A stretch of DNA of 6,673 nt from Ktedonobacterales bacterium (GTDB lineage: Bacteria; Chloroflexota; Ktedonobacteria; Ktedonobacterales; JADMIN01), in assembly GCA_025935235.1 (NCBI GenBank), contig JAICVT010000249.1, positions 1-6,673 on the forward strand, read 5' to 3'. The notes beneath the pieces were generated by a model that did not search any database, was not told where the DNA came from, and saw only the letters and a program-made list of their open reading frames with translations. Numbering within the stretch: position 1 is the stretch's first letter; each line of letters begins with the position of its first letter. A program made the position numbers and the translations under genes. Below are positions 4,525-6,673 of this stretch, piece by piece.

Positions 4525-5542
4525 AACCGCCAGCCTGCGCAGCCACCCGCTCGCAGAGCGCCTCAATGCGCTGGGCATAGCGCTCCCACGAGTAGCTGCG
4601 GGCGCGCTCGCGGGCGGCCAGCCCCATGCGCAGGCAGAGCGCGTCGTCGGCGATCAGGCGCTCGGCGGCGCGCTGATACTCGACGGCGTCGCGCACGAGG
4701 AAGCCTGTTACGCCGTCCTCGATCAGCTCCGGCAGCGCGCCGTCGCGGATGGCGATCACCGGTTTGGCGGCGGCCATCGCGTCGAGCGCCGCCATCCCAA
4801 ACTCCTCGGCATAGGGGGTGAAGGCGAAGAAGCGCGCCCCGGCGTACATCGCCGCCAGCGCCGACCCCACCAGCGGGCCGCGCAGGCGCGCGCGCGGACC
4901 GAGCGAATCAGGCAGCTTCGCCAACCGGGCGCGCTCGGCGGATGTGCCGCCACCGATCACCTCCAGCGTGATCGGCATCGCGGCGCTCCATGCCAGCAGC
5001 CGCGCCACGCCCTTCTCTGGCGCCAGCCGCCCGACGTATAGCGCGTAGGCGCCCACGCGCGGCTCCAGATCGAACAGCGCCTCATCGGCGCCTAGCGGCG
5101 CTACCTCCGGCTCGCGGCCATAGAAGCGGGCGGCGCGGGCGGCGGTGAACGCGCTGTTGGTCAGCAGGAAGGCGGCGCTGCGCACGGCGCGGCGATCCAG
5201 CGCACGGCGCAGCGCCAGATCGGGTCGGCGTCCGCCGCGCAGATAGACCGAACGCATCGTGTGCAGGTAGGCGATCACCCCGCGATGTCGCAGCGCCAGC
5301 AGTCGCGCGCCGAAGTTCTGCGCCACCACCGCGTCCGCCGCGAGCGGCTGGGTCAGCCAGGCGGCTGGCGCCACGATGCGCGGCGAGAAATCGGCCAGCC
5401 CGGCAAATGTGCGCTGTGGGGCGAAGTGGCTGGTCAGGATGCTGACCTCGTGGCGCGCGCTGAGACGGCGAGCTAGCTCTAGCGTGGCGCGCTCGCCGCC
5501 ACCATAGGCGTCGAGCCGGCTGTGCGCGATGATGATGCGCAT
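4523..5542 (-). CDS. GT4-type glycosyltransferase (GT-B fold)
   Basis: The 339-residue protein transfers a sugar from an activated nucleotide donor to a lipid, glycan or other acceptor; neither substrate can be named. The N-terminal acceptor domain starts MRIIIAHSRLDAYGGGERAT, with the Gly-rich GGGE loop (14-17) typical of GT4 enzymes. The donor-binding half begins near residue 165 with YVGRLAPEKGVARLL (169-183) and holds the nucleotide-sugar site FTPYAEEFGMAALDAMAAAK (241-260) followed by PVIAIRDGALPELIEDG. The family's E-x7-E pair is E246 and D254, so the second acid is Asp. Length is slightly short for GT4 (often 350-400). No signal peptide or membrane segment is seen, so it probably acts at the cytoplasmic face. 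No clear ribosome binding site precedes the ATG. It lies 39 bases downstream of the DUF5667-like gene on the same strand and may be co-transcribed. Confidence 0.9.
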   Translation of the reverse strand: MRIIIAHSRLDAYGGGERATLELARRLSARHEVSILTSHFAPQRTFAGLADFSPRIVAPAAWLTQPLAADAVVAQNFGARLLALRHRGVIAYLHTMRSVYLRGGRRPDLALRRALDRRAVRSAAFLLTNSAFTAARAARFYGREPEVAPLGADEALFDLEPRVGAYALYVGRLAPEKGVARLLAWSAAMPITLEVIGGGTSAERARLAKLPDSLGPRARLRGPLVGSALAAMYAGARFFAFTPYAEEFGMAALDAMAAAKPVIAIRDGALPELIEDGVTGFLVRDAVEYQRAAERLIADDALCLRMGLAARERARSYSWERYAQRIEALCERVAAQAGG

Positions 5543-5581
5543 CAGGGCGCGCCGTCTGCGCCATCTCTGGCGTCCACGACG

Positions 5582-6673
5582 CTAGTGGCCGTTGGTGGCG
5601 CTGCCCGATGGCGAGCTAGAGGCGCTGGGTGTAGCGCTGCCATCGGAGCCTCCCGAACCGCCAGAGCCGCTGGGATCGCCGCGCGGGGTGTGGGTCGGCC
5701 TGGGAGTCGCGATCTGCCCTGGGGCGCTATTCCCAGCGCCGTTGTGATTGCCGTTGTTCTGCTGGTTGTGGTTGTCGCCGGGACCTGCCGCGCTGATCCC
5801 CGCCGCGCGCATGAGCGCCACAGCGGATTGCGCGCTGGATGAGACCGCCGCGGCGAAGTCTGTCTCGCCGCGCGCCGTGGCGCGAGCGCCGATCGAACGC
5901 TCCGAGGCCACGGTCGCCTGGATGCCGCTGGTCAGTGTGGCGACATCCTCATGCTGCGCCTGGGCATGCTGGGTCAGCGTAATCAACTGGCTGAACGCGC
6001 TGTCGAACTGACCCAGCAGCGCGCGCGCCTCGGCGGAGCGATGCAGATCCGCCTCCGACGCCGCCTCGCTCAGGCGATGATTGGCGATCAGGTTGAGCGT
6101 CTGACCGCGGCCGCTATCACCCCACGAGATCGCCAGCAGGGTCGTCTCTTCGGCCCGCTTGACCACGTACAGCGGCGACTCTGGCAGCGCCTGCGCGGCG
6201 GCGGCGGAGGCTCCCGTGAGAGCGGCGCAGGCCAGCAGCAGCAGCGCGGCCGCTACCGTCGCCACCCGCCCGGTGATGATGCGCGAGCGCATGCGATGGT
6301 GAGCCAGACGCTCCTCGCGCGCGGCTTCCCGCTGCTGGGCGCGCTCACGCGCGACGGTCAGCTCGGCGGCTGGTGGCGCGGTGAGCGCGCGCAGACGCGA
6401 GCGCATCCACGCGCGGGCGTCTGGCGGAGGCGGCGCCTCGGCGCCCAGCGGCTCCTCGCGCATCAGATCGTCGAGTCGCCGTGCGATCCGCGCGCGGGCG
6501 AATTCGGTCTCCTCGCGTTCTGGCTGCACCGCGCGCAGCGCCGACAGCAGCGCGAGATCGCACGCGACCTCGGCATCCTGCTCCTCCGCGCGTCGCGCCT
6601 GCGCTTCTGGCGTCGTCTGCCAGTGATCAATCGCGCCGAGCAGTGAGTCAAAGAGATGCTCCCGGCGCGGATC
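5582..6673 (-). CDS. DUF5667-like single-pass membrane protein (start outside window)
   Basis: The frame is open from the right edge to a TAG at 5582-5584: 363 visible residues with no stop, so the N-terminus lies outside. A GTG at 6527-6529 is only one possible internal start; the upstream frame (EHLFDSLLGAIDHW, then LALLSALRAV) reads as genuine protein. Residues 1-130 are charged and helical, presumably cytoplasmic. A single membrane segment spans about 135-156 (VATVAAALLLLACAAL). Directly after it, LPESPLYVVKRAEETTLLA (about 164-182) matches the start of DUF5667, followed by a helical region to about 290 (LNLIANHRLSEAASEADL is typical). The tail 300-363 is low complexity: Asn/His/Gln-rich, then Thr/Pro, then Ser/Gly. 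In Chloroflexota such proteins often sit beside an ECF sigma factor and look like anti-sigma or envelope-sensing proteins; the sigma gene would be off the right edge. No function is established. Confidence 0.75.
   Translation of the reverse strand, partial: DPRREHLFDSLLGAIDHWQTTPEAQARRAEEQDAEVACDLALLSALRAVQPEREETEFARARIARRLDDLMREEPLGAEAPPPPDARAWMRSRLRALTAPPAAELTVARERAQQREAAREERLAHHRMRSRIITGRVATVAAALLLLACAALTGASAAAAQALPESPLYVVKRAEETTLLAISWGDSGRGQTLNLIANHRLSEAASEADLHRSAEARALLGQFDSAFSQLITLTQHAQAQHEDVATLTSGIQATVASERSIGARATARGETDFAAAVSSSAQSAVALMRAAGISAAGPGDNHNQQNNGNHNGAGNSAPGQIATPRPTHTPRGDPSGSGGSGGSDGSATPSASSSPSGSATNGH

Noticed and set aside
4253..5041. A 262-codon plus-strand open frame running from the HTH gene into the glycosyltransferase region
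   Set aside because: It overlaps two well-supported genes in other frames and its translation shows no conserved pattern.
5951..6646. A 231-codon plus-strand open frame opposite the DUF5667-like gene
   Set aside because: Composition is dominated by Arg/Gln/Gly/Leu and no domain is recognisable; the minus-strand frame has a membrane segment and a recognisable DUF5667 start.

Overview
The window is a high-GC bacterial segment. Its gene content best fits a Chloroflexota lineage (Ktedonobacteria or relatives): a DUF5667-type single-pass protein, a small four-helix membrane protein overlapping a Cro/CI-type regulator, a CPBP membrane protein, a DUF2269-like protein and an IS256-family element. 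This assignment is an inference from recognised families, not from a marker gene.

Layout, left to right. Bases 1-518 are the right end of an IS256-family insertion sequence: the C-terminal part of its transposase and a probable terminal inverted repeat. Directly after it lies a CPBP (CAAX/Abi-type) membrane protein gene, 550-1230. It appears to have lost its 5' end to the insertion, and one of its usual metal/catalytic histidines is replaced by arginine. A four-helix DUF2269-like membrane protein follows (1399-1878). A 62-bp imperfect inverted repeat (1888-1949) separates it from a convergent gene for a BBE-type FAD-linked oxidoreductase (1959-3425, minus strand).

The 3426-3784 intergenic region separates divergent genes and holds the best regulatory signals in the window. 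A sigma-70-like promoter (TTGACA, 17 bp, TACACT) is flanked by two nearly identical 18-bp dyads of the form TGTCAA-N6-TTGACA; one overlaps the -35 box and the other the predicted start site. Downstream, a strong AAGGAGG ribosome binding site lies 32 bases before the ATG, and a stable hairpin occupies most of that gap. If the hairpin folds, the effective spacing becomes about 11 bases, 9 of them after the hairpin. The promoter drives a two-gene operon (3785-4401): a 133-residue four-helix membrane protein, then a 72-residue HTH regulator whose ATG overlaps the preceding TGA. The simplest reading is an autoregulated regulator/membrane-protein cassette.

Bases 4402-4522, between convergent genes, hold a multi-stem inverted-repeat structure ending in TTTT, probably the operon's terminator and possibly a dispersed intergenic repeat. 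The minus strand then carries a GT4-type glycosyltransferase (4523-5542). Upstream of it, 39 bases away, is a DUF5667-like single-pass membrane protein (5582 to beyond the right edge). The two may be co-transcribed.

No rRNA, tRNA or CRISPR array was seen. Nothing here clearly amounts to a new multi-gene system. The most unusual material is the regulatory architecture of the 3785-4401 cassette.
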